Assembly: GCA_021799405.1 (NCBI GenBank)
Contig: JAJZAL010000168.1
Span: forward strand, 1-11,515
DNA length: 11,515 nucleotides
Direction: 5' to 3'
From: Acidobacteriota bacterium
GTDB taxonomy: Bacteria > Acidobacteriota > Terriglobia > Terriglobales > Acidobacteriaceae
The translations under genes were made by a program, and so were the position numbers. Under the pieces are notes generated by a model, which had not been told where the DNA came from, searched no databases, and saw only the letters and a program-made list of their open reading frames with translations. This document shows, piece by piece, positions 1 to 7,160 of this stretch (within the stretch, counting starts at the first letter, position 1; each line of letters starts with the position of its first letter).

Positions 1-91
1 GGTCGTTCGCAAGGTAGACCACACCGCTGCCCCCGGCGCCGAGGCGGCGGAGGATCTCATAGTGCTCGATAATCTTGCGTTTTACGGCCAT
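1..91 (-). CDS. Ser/Thr protein kinase, N-terminal fragment (cut by window edge)
   Basis: Only the first 30 codons are inside the window. They begin MAVKRKIIEHYEILRRLGAG and continue GSGVVYLAND. This is the start of a Hanks-type (PknB-like) Ser/Thr kinase domain: the 'HYEILRRLGxGGxGxVY' pattern is beta-strand 1 plus the glycine-rich ATP-binding loop at residues 18-26. The kinase domain therefore begins almost at the initiator Met, as in most bacterial cytoplasmic or membrane-anchored kinases. The ATG is preceded by AGGGG, rather close to the start. The rest of the kinase, any transmembrane helix and any sensor domain lie outside the window, so its target cannot be stated. It follows the secreted protein at 156-1082 on the same strand by about 64 bases and could be co-transcribed with it. 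Confidence 0.85.
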   Translation of the reverse strand, partial: MAVKRKIIEHYEILRRLGAGGSGVVYLAND

Positions 92-155
92 ACCCCTAGT
101 GTAGCGGTGGGGGCGTGAAGAGGACGTTATCGCAGGCGCACAGGAAGGTCGCCCG

Positions 156-1082
156 CTAGTCGGTGGTGGCATTATTGTTGGTCGTGGCAACCTGGTTGAT
201 GATGCGCTGGACCAGAACGATGCGCATGTGGATGTGGCGGGCGATATCGGGAAGGAACTCGGTGACGAAGTTGTCAATGGGCGCGGTGGCCAGACCGGTG
301 GCGTAGCGCGCTGCCGTGCTGGGCAGGTTGGTCTGTTCGCCGGGGACGTAGAGATTGGCGATCTCATCGTCGATGGCGAATCCCACCAGGTCGGCGTAGT
401 TCACCATTTGCTTACCGTTGTCGCCCTGGGTCCATGCAACCTGAAAGATGGCGTGCGCGATTCTGCGCTTGATGGAAGCGTCAGGCATGCGGTGGTAGTG
501 CGGGTCCTGTCGAGCGATGGAAGGGATGAGGAAAGTGCCGAAGAACTCGCCGGTCGCGTCCTCGGCGTAGCTGACGCCAACGTTGCGCCCGAAGCCAGGC
601 ATGCCGGGGCCATAGGGGGAACTTGGATCCGAGGCCACGGCGATGCCGGATTGGCCCAGTATGGTGATGGCATTAAAGGGATCTCCCAGGTTGCGCGTGG
701 CCAGCCATGCTTTCTCTTTGGGCGTCAGGGGCTTCACGTGCGGCCCGTCGAGAAAGCGGGCATACCAGTTGACGATGGGGAGATGAGAGGGGCAGGGAGT
801 TGTCTGTTTGACCGGCTGCGAGCCGGAGCGCAATGCTGTGGCTGGCGCAGGCGCGGCAGTCCTGCCTGTGTGGGTATTGCCAGGCGGGCAGGGCTTTGCA
901 GGCCTGGAGCGTGCGGGATGCGCAGCTTGAAGTTGGGTTTGCGACTGTGGCGCCGGAGGCAGCGCTGAGGCGGGATGGGAGTCTGGAGCCTGCCCGGCAC
1001 AGGCCACGCCGCAAGACAGCAGGATCACGATGGCGGGCAGGGCGAGCATGAAAAACCGGGACCACCGCGAGCGGGACTGCAC
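156..1082 (-). CDS. Secreted protein of unknown function, acidobacterial-type family
   Basis: Function is not known. With the GTG start chosen here the protein has 308 residues. An Arg-rich n-region (QSRSRWSRFF) and a hydrophobic stretch (MLALPAIVILLSCGVACAGQ) form a signal peptide; LLSC could be a poor lipobox. Residues about 33-100 are a low-complexity Pro/Ala/Ser linker. The rest is a compact domain starting NWYARFLDGP, with the motifs GDPFNAITILG, SPYGPGMPGFGR, GEFFGTFLIPS, RQDPHYHRMP and MVNYADLVG, ending in VQRIINQVA. From memory, this pattern recurs in acidobacterial secreted or outer-membrane-associated proteins without an assigned role. The start is uncertain. The frame is open to 1250 (ATG ATG with GGAGG too close), a TTG near 1142-1148 has an upstream AGGAG, and an ATG lies at 1049. 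GTG 1082 was chosen because it gives a normal signal peptide, although it has no clear ribosome-binding site. The small kinase fragment follows downstream. Confidence 0.75.
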   Translation of the reverse strand: MQSRSRWSRFFMLALPAIVILLSCGVACAGQAPDSHPASALPPAPQSQTQLQAAHPARSRPAKPCPPGNTHTGRTAAPAPATALRSGSQPVKQTTPCPSHLPIVNWYARFLDGPHVKPLTPKEKAWLATRNLGDPFNAITILGQSGIAVASDPSSPYGPGMPGFGRNVGVSYAEDATGEFFGTFLIPSIARQDPHYHRMPDASIKRRIAHAIFQVAWTQGDNGKQMVNYADLVGFAIDDEIANLYVPGEQTNLPSTAARYATGLATAPIDNFVTEFLPDIARHIHMRIVLVQRIINQVATTNNNATTD

Positions 1083-1484
1083 ACGGAGAGCATCGCCGGC
1101 GGCGTATCTGCTTGTGTTGGAATGGCATGAACCGCTTTCCAAAAGCAATCGGCTCCTCGCTGGATCGGCGTCGCGCCGCAAAGTCTCTATTTCGGCAACG
1201 ATCCGTGGCGAAACCACTCTACCCACTCGGAGTGGGGGCGCAGCCATCATCCTCCACCCTGAAAGTCAGACGCATCTCTGGCGGAAAAAGTTACTGGCCA
1301 ATGGGCAACAATTCTTCAGTAAATAGGAATCTAACTAGCTTGAAAAAGAAAATAAATAGTGGATCCCTTCCTGTAGTAATCTTTGCGATACCTCTGGCGA
1401 GTGCGGCATTGACTCGTCGCGGTGGAGCCGCCAGACTAAGGAAAGACTCGCCAGCCTTGGTTATCGTTAATAAGGTTTCGAATC
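1083..1484. other. Divergent intergenic region, AT-richer centre
   Basis: This stretch separates the minus-strand secreted protein from the plus-strand 78-residue gene. Bases about 1280-1390 are clearly more AT-rich than the surroundings (runs such as ttgaaaaagaaaataaatag), which suits a divergent promoter region. I could not pick a convincing -35/-10 pair in either direction. A small GC hairpin (gcgg-tggag-ccgc) lies near 1420-1432. The part from 1083 to 1250 is open in the frame of the minus-strand gene and may be coding if a start upstream of GTG 1082 is used. No RNA gene or mobile element was recognised. Confidence 0.5.
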
Positions 1485-1721
1485 ATGAGCACATATTCCG
1501 CCCCCGATCGTAGTGCGGCCGGAGTTGGACACCGCATTGAAGAGGCTGTGGAATTGATCGAATGGGAACTGCGCCATGCCATTGCCTATGTGAATGATGC
1601 AGTGGTACCGGAGGTTCGAAAAGAGTCCATAGCCGCGATGCGCACGATTGCCGATACGCTGCGCAGACTTGCCGACTGGATGGAGCAACCCTCCGGTCCG
1701 TTCAAGGGGCCTAATTGTTGA
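1485..1721 (+). CDS. Small helical protein of unknown function, coupled to rlpA
   Basis: This 78-residue protein has no signal peptide and no cysteine except its last residue. Residues 17-68 are predicted to be almost entirely helical, with amphipathic heptad-like spacing (HRIEEAVELIEWELRHAIAY, then VVPEVRKESIAAMRTIADTL), which suggests a short helical hairpin or a self-associating coiled coil. It is probably cytoplasmic. The ATG is preceded by AAGG 9 bases upstream, a weak site. Its stop codon overlaps the start region of the RlpA-like gene, so the two are translated together, and a role at the cell envelope or division site alongside RlpA is a reasonable guess. I do not recognise a named domain. 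The gene looks real because of the overlap, the plausible amino-acid composition and the absence of a better ORF in the stretch. Confidence 0.7.
   Translation: MSTYSAPDRSAAGVGHRIEEAVELIEWELRHAIAYVNDAVVPEVRKESIAAMRTIADTLRRLADWMEQPSGPFKGPNC
1704..1709 (+). promoter_or_regulatory. Ribosome-binding site deciding the rlpA start
   Basis: AAGGGG lies inside the last codons of the 78-residue gene. It is 8 bases before TTG 1718 and 5 bases before TTG 1715. No ATG exists in frame before the lipoprotein signal, so one of these TTG codons must start RlpA. The spacing favours 1718. In either case ribosomes finishing the upstream gene (TGA 1719-1721) would re-start in place. Confidence 0.6.
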
Positions 1722-2536
1722 ATTCAGGGATACGACAGCGAGCCAAAGCAGGACGTTGGGCAGGGCTGGCTGGTTTGGCGTTGGTGCTGCTGGTGGTTAC
1801 CGGCTGCAGGCATCATCAACAGATGGCGCAGCCTGCGCCACAGTCGTTGCCGCCCCCGGTCTATCCCACGCCACCGCCGGTTTACACGCCACCGCCGCAA
1901 CCGCGGCAACCATCGCCCGAAGTTTCCAGCACGCCGTCGTCGCCGATCGGGGCGAACGCCGAGGACCTGGAGTACGTGGAGACGCACCGGCCGATCGAGA
2001 CGCGGGTCGGCCTGGCCAGTTGGTATGAAGCACCCTACAAGGGCCGCAGGGCGGCCAATGGCAAGGTCTTCGATGGCGAAACGATGACGGCCGCGAACCG
2101 CACCTTGCCCATGGGATCGCTCATCAAGGTGACGAATCTCAAGACGGGGCAGTCGGGTGTGATGCGCGTGACCGACCGTGGTCCTTTTGTGGAAGGCAGG
2201 ATCGTGGATCTCTCACGGGCAGCCGCAATCGCCACGGGCATTTACCGGCCAGGCATCGCGCGCGTACGGCTGGATGTTTACGAGACACCCAAGCCCATCG
2301 AGAGCGGCGGCCACTGGTGCGTGCAGATCGGCCCATTCACGAGCTATGCGGTAGCATCGCGTCTCAAACGAAGGCTTATTCGCAAGTACCCGCGCGCCAG
2401 CGTCATCGAGTTTCCCTCCGAGCGCCACTATTGGGTGCGCATCCGGCCGCACGACGGCGACCGCGCCATGGCGGAATACCTGGCTCGTCATTTGAGGCCG
2501 AGCCAAGGCGAGGCGTATCTGACGCGGCTGGACTGA
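1718..2536 (+). CDS. rlpA: RlpA-like septal lipoprotein (DPBB + SPOR), catalytic residues altered
   Basis: RlpA proteins are outer-membrane lipoproteins that bind denuded septal peptidoglycan through a SPOR domain; in Pseudomonas the double-psi beta-barrel (DPBB) is a lytic transglycosylase. Counting from TTG 1718 (272 residues), there is a signal peptide with lipobox VTGC (Cys30), a Pro/Gln-rich linker (about 35-75), a DPBB domain (about 95-190) with GLASWYEAPYKGRRAANG, TLPMGSLIKVTNL and RVTDRGPFVEGRIVDLS, and a C-terminal SPOR domain (about 199-269, opening HWCVQIGPFTSYAVASRL). The usual 'ANGExFD...TAAHxTLP' block reads ANGKVFD...TAANRTLP. The Asp (119) is kept, but the Glu is Lys116 and the His is Asn127. 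In P. aeruginosa RlpA, as I recall, these Glu and His positions are needed for activity, so this copy may bind rather than cut glycan. It starts with TTG, overlapping the upstream gene. The family assignment is firm; loss of activity is inference. Confidence 0.93.
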   Translation: MNSGIRQRAKAGRWAGLAGLALVLLVVTGCRHHQQMAQPAPQSLPPPVYPTPPPVYTPPPQPRQPSPEVSSTPSSPIGANAEDLEYVETHRPIETRVGLASWYEAPYKGRRAANGKVFDGETMTAANRTLPMGSLIKVTNLKTGQSGVMRVTDRGPFVEGRIVDLSRAAAIATGIYRPGIARVRLDVYETPKPIESGGHWCVQIGPFTSYAVASRLKRRLIRKYPRASVIEFPSERHYWVRIRPHDGDRAMAEYLARHLRPSQGEAYLTRLD

Positions 2537-2558
2537 GGGGCTACAGCGCGATTTCTGC

Positions 2559-2589
2559 TTCTAGCTCGGGCACACCCCGGCCGCTAGAA
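2559..2589. terminator. Stem-loop between convergent rlpA and GH105 genes
   Basis: The arms TTCTAGC (2559-2565) and GCTAGAA (2583-2589) pair perfectly over 7 bp, and an inner CGGG/CCCG can extend the stem after a small internal loop. It lies 22 bases after the rlpA stop and between two genes that converge, where a shared terminator is expected. There is no T-run on either side, so it is not a textbook intrinsic terminator. Confidence 0.4.
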
Positions 2590-2705
2590 TCCGTCGTGGC
2601 GGACGGCGAGGGTGGGGCACCTGATTACCCAGGCCTCGAACGCGAGACCCGGGGGCACCCGGCGCAGCATGTTCCTGCGAGCGGGAGCGCCCAATCGCAG
2701 TCGCC

Positions 2706-3788
2706 TTATCGCAGCAGCGCAGAGGCGGCCCACAGGATCGTTTCCTGGCCGTGGAAGTCTCCGGTTCTGCGCGGGCGCTCCAGGTAATATTCCAGGTCGT
2801 CTTTCTTGTTGGTGCCGGCGCAAATGTTGGTCACGTTCGCGTTCTGGTCAATGAAGCCGGTGAGGGCTATCCATGCCTTACGCGCGGCGGGGCCGTAGGT
2901 GGCCGCGTCGAGCCAGCCATTCCTGACGCCGCTGATCAAGGCAAAGGTAAACATGCCGGAGCCGGAGCTTTCTTCCCATGCCTCGGGGTGGTCGATGAGC
3001 TGCCGCCACATTCCGTCCTGAGCCTGATATTTGAGGAGGGCCGCCATCATCTTTTGATATGCGGCGAGAATCTCGGCGCGCTGCGGATGGTCCTTGGGCA
3101 GGGTGAGCAGCATCTCGGTCATGCCCGCTGCCACCCAGCCGTTGCCGCGTCCCCAGTAGAAGGGCACATCCGGTGCGTGGTAGAAGAGGCCGCTTGGCTG
3201 CTGTAGCTTTCTCAAGTAGGCGACCATCTCGTTGGCGTCGCGGTCGAGGTACTTCTTGTCGCCGGTGGCGCGGTAGGCCTGCAACTGGAGGATCGTGAGC
3301 ATATACATATCGTCGATCCAGAAGCGCGTTTCGTGCGACAGGCCGTCAGGAAGCGGGTTTTCCCATTGGCGGTCGGCGAAGGAGAGTCCGAAGTCGAGAT
3401 ACTTCTTGTCTTTGGTCAGGATATAGATCTCGAGGGGGACAGTGCCGAAGATGGAGTCGTCGACGTGATCGCGCCGGGGAATCCGATCGGCTTCAGCGCC
3501 GCCCGGCATGAGGGGCTGGAATTTCTTGATGAGTTCATCGCGCAGGGCATCGTCGTGGGTCAGTTGCGCGAAGGTGAGCGCGCCGTACCATGTGCCTACT
3601 TCGCCGTAAAAGATGGTGCCGTTGCCCTGGTGCGGGCTGGTAACGAAGTGCTCGGCGACAAGCTTGCCTATCTCCTGCGGAGCGCGGCCGGCGGGCCAGT
3701 TGCTGAAGTAATCCTGCTGCGCGGCAAGCGTGACCGCGGCCAGCGGCAAAAGCAATCCCAAAGCGGCGATCTTGAAATGAACTTTCAC
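2706..3788 (-). CDS. Secreted GH105 unsaturated glucuronyl/rhamnogalacturonyl hydrolase
   Basis: Enzymes of glycoside hydrolase families 105/88 (YteR/YesR type) remove the 4,5-unsaturated uronic acid that polysaccharide lyases leave on oligosaccharide ends, using water addition to the enol-ether double bond. The 360-residue length fits the (alpha/alpha)6 barrel. Visible family motifs are GTWYGAL (about 65-71), HVDDSIFG (108-115), RFWIDDMYML (155-164, containing an Asp of the conserved catalytic region), FYWGRGNGW (210-218) and EESSGSGMF (272-280). The N-terminus is a signal peptide (KVHFKIAALGLLLPLAAVTLAAQ), so the enzyme is periplasmic or secreted, unlike the cytoplasmic Bacillus enzymes. 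GTG 3788 is chosen because AAGGAG lies 8 bases upstream; an in-frame ATG 27 bases further up has no comparable site. No lyase or sugar transporter gene is adjacent, and the gene appears to have its own promoter. The exact substrate (pectic rhamnogalacturonan or another uronate-containing glycan) cannot be read from sequence. Confidence 0.9.
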   Translation of the reverse strand: MKVHFKIAALGLLLPLAAVTLAAQQDYFSNWPAGRAPQEIGKLVAEHFVTSPHQGNGTIFYGEVGTWYGALTFAQLTHDDALRDELIKKFQPLMPGGAEADRIPRRDHVDDSIFGTVPLEIYILTKDKKYLDFGLSFADRQWENPLPDGLSHETRFWIDDMYMLTILQLQAYRATGDKKYLDRDANEMVAYLRKLQQPSGLFYHAPDVPFYWGRGNGWVAAGMTEMLLTLPKDHPQRAEILAAYQKMMAALLKYQAQDGMWRQLIDHPEAWEESSGSGMFTFALISGVRNGWLDAATYGPAARKAWIALTGFIDQNANVTNICAGTNKKDDLEYYLERPRRTGDFHGQETILWAASALLR

Positions 3789-3828
3789 GCGTATCTCTCC
3801 TTGCGTTCGATGCACAGGTTTGGCTCCC

Positions 3829-3857
3829 GGTGAAAAGCGGCAGCCGCATGATTCACC
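3829..3857 (-). promoter_or_regulatory. Imperfect hairpin in the GH105 leader
   Basis: On the minus strand GGTGAA pairs with TTCACC, and inside it GCGG pairs with CCGC around a CTG loop, separated by unequal internal loops (TCAT and TT). It lies about 40 bases upstream of the GTG start, inside the probable 5' untranslated leader. It could influence mRNA stability or translation. No known riboswitch class was recognised. Confidence 0.35.
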
Positions 3858-3891
3858 TTCTCTTCGCAGAGTCGTCTTGAGCTTCGCCTGT

Positions 3892-3921
3892 ATTCGAAAC
3901 TACGGTCTCAAGGATTGTCAA
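3892..3921 (-). promoter_or_regulatory. Candidate sigma-70-type promoter of the GH105 gene
   Basis: The -35 hexamer TTGACA (3916-3921, minus strand) is a perfect consensus. An 18-base spacer leads to TCGAAT (3892-3897), a 4/6 match to the -10 consensus. Transcription would begin near 3885 and leave a leader of about 100 bases before GTG 3788. It lies downstream of the copper operon's last stop, so the GH105 gene is probably expressed independently. Confidence 0.45.
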
Positions 3922-3941
3922 TGAGGTTGAGCGGCGGAGTA

Positions 3942-3982
3942 GCGGCGCGGACGCCGCCACGACAGCCGATCGGGAGACCGGC
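3942..3982. repeat. Tandem double-hairpin intergenic element (REP-like)
   Basis: Two GC-rich stem-loops sit side by side: GCGGCG/CGCCGC (3942-3947 with 3952-3957, 4-base loop) and GCCGATC/GACCGGC (3965-3971 with 3976-3982, 7 bp including one G-T wobble, 4-base loop). They are 7 bases apart. Position (22 bases past the cusA stop) allows a role as an mRNA 3'-end stabiliser or terminator for the copper operon, but no T-run follows. The layout is that of repetitive extragenic palindromes. Repetition in the genome cannot be seen from one copy. Confidence 0.45.
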
Positions 3983-4004
3983 GCTACAGAATTTTGTTTG
4001 CCCA

Positions 4005-7000
4005 TTAACCTGAGACATTCTCCATCTCGGGCGCGCGGGCGAAGCGGCCGCGGCGCAGCGCGCGGCGGTGCATGAGCAGGAAGAAGACGGGAACCAGAAT
4101 CAGCACGTGAATGGTGGAGGTGATCATGCCGCCAACGATGGGTGCGGCGATGGGCTTCATCACGTCGGAGCCGATGCCGGTCTCCCAAAGGATGGGCGCA
4201 AGGCTGAGGATGACGGCGGTCACGGTCATCAGCTTGGGACGCAGGCGCTGCACCGCGCCTTCAATGACTGCCTGCTCCAGAACGGCTTCCGTCATAGGCG
4301 TGTCCTGGGCGAGATGGCGCTCGAAGGCCTCCTGGAGATACACGACCATGACCACGCCCGTTTCAACAGCAATGCCAAAGAGCGCGATATAGCCGACCCA
4401 GACGGCGACGCTGAAGTTGTAGCCGAGCAGCCACTGCAGCAACAGGCCGCCGGACATGGCGTAAAGCGTGGGAAAGATGAGCACCGCGGCCTCAGTGGCG
4501 GATTTGAAGACGAGATAGAGCAGCAGGAAGATGACAAAAAAGACAACGGGCAGGATGATCTTGAGACGTTCTTTGGCGTGGACCTCGAACTCGTACTCGC
4601 CGGCCCAATGCCAGGTGTAACCGGTGGGTAGCGCGAGCTTCTGATGCATGAGTCTTTCCGCCTGACTCACAAAGCCGCCGTAATCGTTGGTTTTGAGGTC
4701 GAGATAGACGTAGCCGGTGAGTGCGCCGTCTTCGTCGCGGATCATGGCGGGGCCGCGCGAGAAGAAGATGCGGGCCACCTCGCCGATGGGAATTTGCTCG
4801 CCTGACGGCGTCGGGATGAGAGCCTGCGACAAGGCTTCGGGGTGATCGCGGAAGCTGCGCTGATAGCGCACGGCAATGGGGAAGCGGTTGCGGCCTTCGA
4901 TGTTTTCGGCGATGTTGGCTCCGCCGATCTCAGAGGTGATGACGCGCTGCACGTCGGCGACGGTAAGGCCGTAACGCGCGGCCTCGGGCCGGTTCACGTC
5001 CACGTTGAGATAAAAGCCCTGCGAGACGCGCTCCGCATACACGGAATTGGCCTGTGGCATGGCGGAGAGAATCTGCTGCATCTGCGCGCCGATCTCTTCG
5101 ATGCGCGCGAGGTCGGGGCCCTGAATCTTGATGCCGACGGGAGTCTTGATGCCGGTCATTTCCATGTCGAGGCGGTTGCGGACGGGCATCGTCCAGGTGT
5201 TGGTAAGCCCGGGAAACTGAAGCTTTTCGTCCATCTGCGCGATGAGCTTTTCATAGGTCATGCCGGGGCGCCACTGGCTGCGCGGCTTGAGCATGATGGT
5301 GGTGTCGAACATATCTAGCGGCGCGTTGTCGGTAGCCGAGTCAGAGCGGCCGACGGTGCCGAAGACAGTTGAAACTTCAGGGAAGGTGCGGATGATGCGG
5401 TCCTGCTCCTGCATGAGCGAGACGGCCTGCGTGATGGAGATGCCGGGCAGCGCGCTGGGCATGTAGAGAGCGGAGCCCTCATAGAGCGCGGGCATGAACT
5501 GGCTGCCGAGGCGGAAGTAGAGCGGAATGGTGACGGCCAGAAAGAGGACGTTGAGCGCGACCACCAGCTTCCAGTGGCGCAGGCTCCAGCGCAGCACGGG
5601 AAGGTAGAGGGCCTGGGTGATGCGGGTGACGGGATTGCGGGATTCAGGGCGCAGTTTGCCGCGGAGAAAAATCGGCATGAGTGCGGGCACCAGCGTAATG
5701 GAGAGCAGCGACGAGAAGATGAGGGCCAGCGTCTTGGTCCAGGCCAGCGGACGGAACATGCGACCCTCCTGCGCCTCCAGCAGAAAGACCGGCAGAAACG
5801 AGACGACGATGATGATGAGCGAGAAGAAGAGCGCCGGCCCGACCTGCTGCGCGGCGCCGACGAGGATCTTGCGCCGCTCAGCTTCGCCGGGTTCTTTGTC
5901 GCGCTCGGCGAGCTGGCGGTAGCCGTTCTCGACCATGACGATGGCGGCGTCAATGAGTACGCCGATGGCCAGAGCCAGGCCGCCGAGCGACATGATGTTC
6001 GAGCTGATGTGCAGGTAATACATGGGGATGAACGCGGCCAGCACGGCTATGGGCACAGTGAGGATGGGGACGAGCGCCGAGCGGAAGTGGAAGAGAAAGA
6101 CGATGCTGACGAAACTGACGATGATGGCTTCAGCGATGAGGTCGCGCTTGAGAGTGTGGATGGACTGGTCGATGAGCCAGGAGCGGTCATAGCCGGTGAC
6201 GATCTCGACGCCGGGCGGAAGCGAAGGCGCGATCTCCTTGAGTTTGGCCTTGACGCCGTTGATGACGTCGAGGGCATTCATGCCGTAACGCATCACGACG
6301 ATGCCGCCCACGGTTTCGCCTTCGCCCTGCCAGTCGGCCGCACCACGGCGCACATCGGGGCCGAAGGAGACGGCGCCGAGATCCTTGATGAGCACGGGAA
6401 CCCCGTTTCTGGTGGCGACAGGTACGTTTTCGAGGTCAGAGAGCGACTTGAGATAGCCGAGGCCGCGGACCATGTATTCGGCGCCGCTCATATCGAGGAC
6501 ATCGCCGCCCACTTCGTTGGTGCTTTGGCGGACGCGATCGATGACGGTGGAGGCAGAGATGCCGTACGAGAAGAGCTTGTTGGGGTCGAGGTTCACCTGA
6601 TACTGGCGCACGAAGCCGCCGATGCTGGCCACTTCGGCAACGCCAGGCACGGTCTCAAGCTGATAGCGCAGGAACCAGTCCTGAAGCGCGCGCAGATCGG
6701 CGAGGCTGCGGGTGTGGGTGCGGTCGACGATGGCGTACTCATATACCCAGCCGGCGCCGGTGGCGTCCGGGCCGATGGCGGGGTGGACATCGGCGGGCAG
6801 CTTGCCGGCGATCTGTTGCAGGTATTCGATGACACGCGAGCGCGCCCAGTAAAGGTCGGTGCCGTCTTCGAAGATGACGAAGACATAGGAGTCGCCGAAC
6901 ATGGTTTGGGCGCGCACGTTTTTCACGCCGGGTGCCGAAAGCAGGGCCGTGACGATGGGGTAGGTGACCTGGTCCTCGATGACATTGGGTGGCTCGCCGG

Positions 7001-7160
7001 GCCAGGGCGTGTGGATGATCACCTGCACATCGCTGATGTCAGGAAGCGCGTCGAGCGGGACGTGGCGCAGGGACCAGATGCCGGCGACGACCAGAAGAAT
7101 CGATCCGGTGATGACGAGGAAGGGATTGTGCTCGCACCAGGCAATAATCTTGGAGATCAT
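4005..7160 (-). CDS. cusA: CusA-type Cu(I)/Ag(I) efflux RND transporter
   Basis: This is the proton-driven inner-membrane pump of a tripartite CusCBA system, moving monovalent copper or silver from periplasm or cytoplasm to the outside. The 1051-residue length is usual for heavy-metal RND pumps. N-terminal VPLDALPDISDVQV, GAGWVYEYA, NIMSLGGLALAIG, IDAAIVMVENG and RLRPKLMT are family signatures, and the two six-helix bundles with two large periplasmic loops are evident. Counting from ATG 7160, Met567 (LYMPS), Met617 (APLDM) and Met666 (NRLDM) align with the E. coli CusA metal triad M573/M623/M672. Glu561 and Asp611 match its acidic neighbours, and Asp404, Glu933 and Lys976 match the proton-relay D405/E939/K984. 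This points to Cu/Ag rather than Zn/Co/Cd. ATG 7160 is chosen because AGGAGG is 6 bases upstream; GTG 7163 is too close to it. The start overlaps the cusB stop as TGATG. Confidence 0.95.
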   Translation of the reverse strand: MISKIIAWCEHNPFLVITGSILLVVAGIWSLRHVPLDALPDISDVQVIIHTPWPGEPPNVIEDQVTYPIVTALLSAPGVKNVRAQTMFGDSYVFVIFEDGTDLYWARSRVIEYLQQIAGKLPADVHPAIGPDATGAGWVYEYAIVDRTHTRSLADLRALQDWFLRYQLETVPGVAEVASIGGFVRQYQVNLDPNKLFSYGISASTVIDRVRQSTNEVGGDVLDMSGAEYMVRGLGYLKSLSDLENVPVATRNGVPVLIKDLGAVSFGPDVRRGAADWQGEGETVGGIVVMRYGMNALDVINGVKAKLKEIAPSLPPGVEIVTGYDRSWLIDQSIHTLKRDLIAEAIIVSFVSIVFLFHFRSALVPILTVPIAVLAAFIPMYYLHISSNIMSLGGLALAIGVLIDAAIVMVENGYRQLAERDKEPGEAERRKILVGAAQQVGPALFFSLIIIVVSFLPVFLLEAQEGRMFRPLAWTKTLALIFSSLLSITLVPALMPIFLRGKLRPESRNPVTRITQALYLPVLRWSLRHWKLVVALNVLFLAVTIPLYFRLGSQFMPALYEGSALYMPSALPGISITQAVSLMQEQDRIIRTFPEVSTVFGTVGRSDSATDNAPLDMFDTTIMLKPRSQWRPGMTYEKLIAQMDEKLQFPGLTNTWTMPVRNRLDMEMTGIKTPVGIKIQGPDLARIEEIGAQMQQILSAMPQANSVYAERVSQGFYLNVDVNRPEAARYGLTVADVQRVITSEIGGANIAENIEGRNRFPIAVRYQRSFRDHPEALSQALIPTPSGEQIPIGEVARIFFSRGPAMIRDEDGALTGYVYLDLKTNDYGGFVSQAERLMHQKLALPTGYTWHWAGEYEFEVHAKERLKIILPVVFFVIFLLLYLVFKSATEAAVLIFPTLYAMSGGLLLQWLLGYNFSVAVWVGYIALFGIAVETGVVMVVYLQEAFERHLAQDTPMTEAVLEQAVIEGAVQRLRPKLMTVTAVILSLAPILWETGIGSDVMKPIAAPIVGGMITSTIHVLILVPVFFLLMHRRALRRGRFARAPEMENVSG

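Noticed and set aside
228..968. 246-codon open frame on the plus strand opposite the secreted orphan protein
   Set aside because: The minus-strand frame has a signal peptide and recognisable motifs; the plus-strand product has repetitive V/G/D/R composition typical of an antisense shadow.
1467..1688. Minus-strand frame opposite the 78-residue gene
   Set aside because: The plus-strand gene is better supported by its overlap with rlpA and a regular helical pattern; the minus frame has no ribosome-binding site or family.
3535..3849. Minus-strand frame starting at ATG 3849 with a good AAGGTG site
   Set aside because: It runs into the GH105 gene in another frame and becomes an Arg/Ala-rich shadow. 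The start may matter only as part of the leader hairpin.
3853..4188. Minus-strand frame overlapping the 3' end of cusA and the double hairpin
   Set aside because: Arg/His/Pro-rich composition, no family, mostly inside cusA in a different frame.
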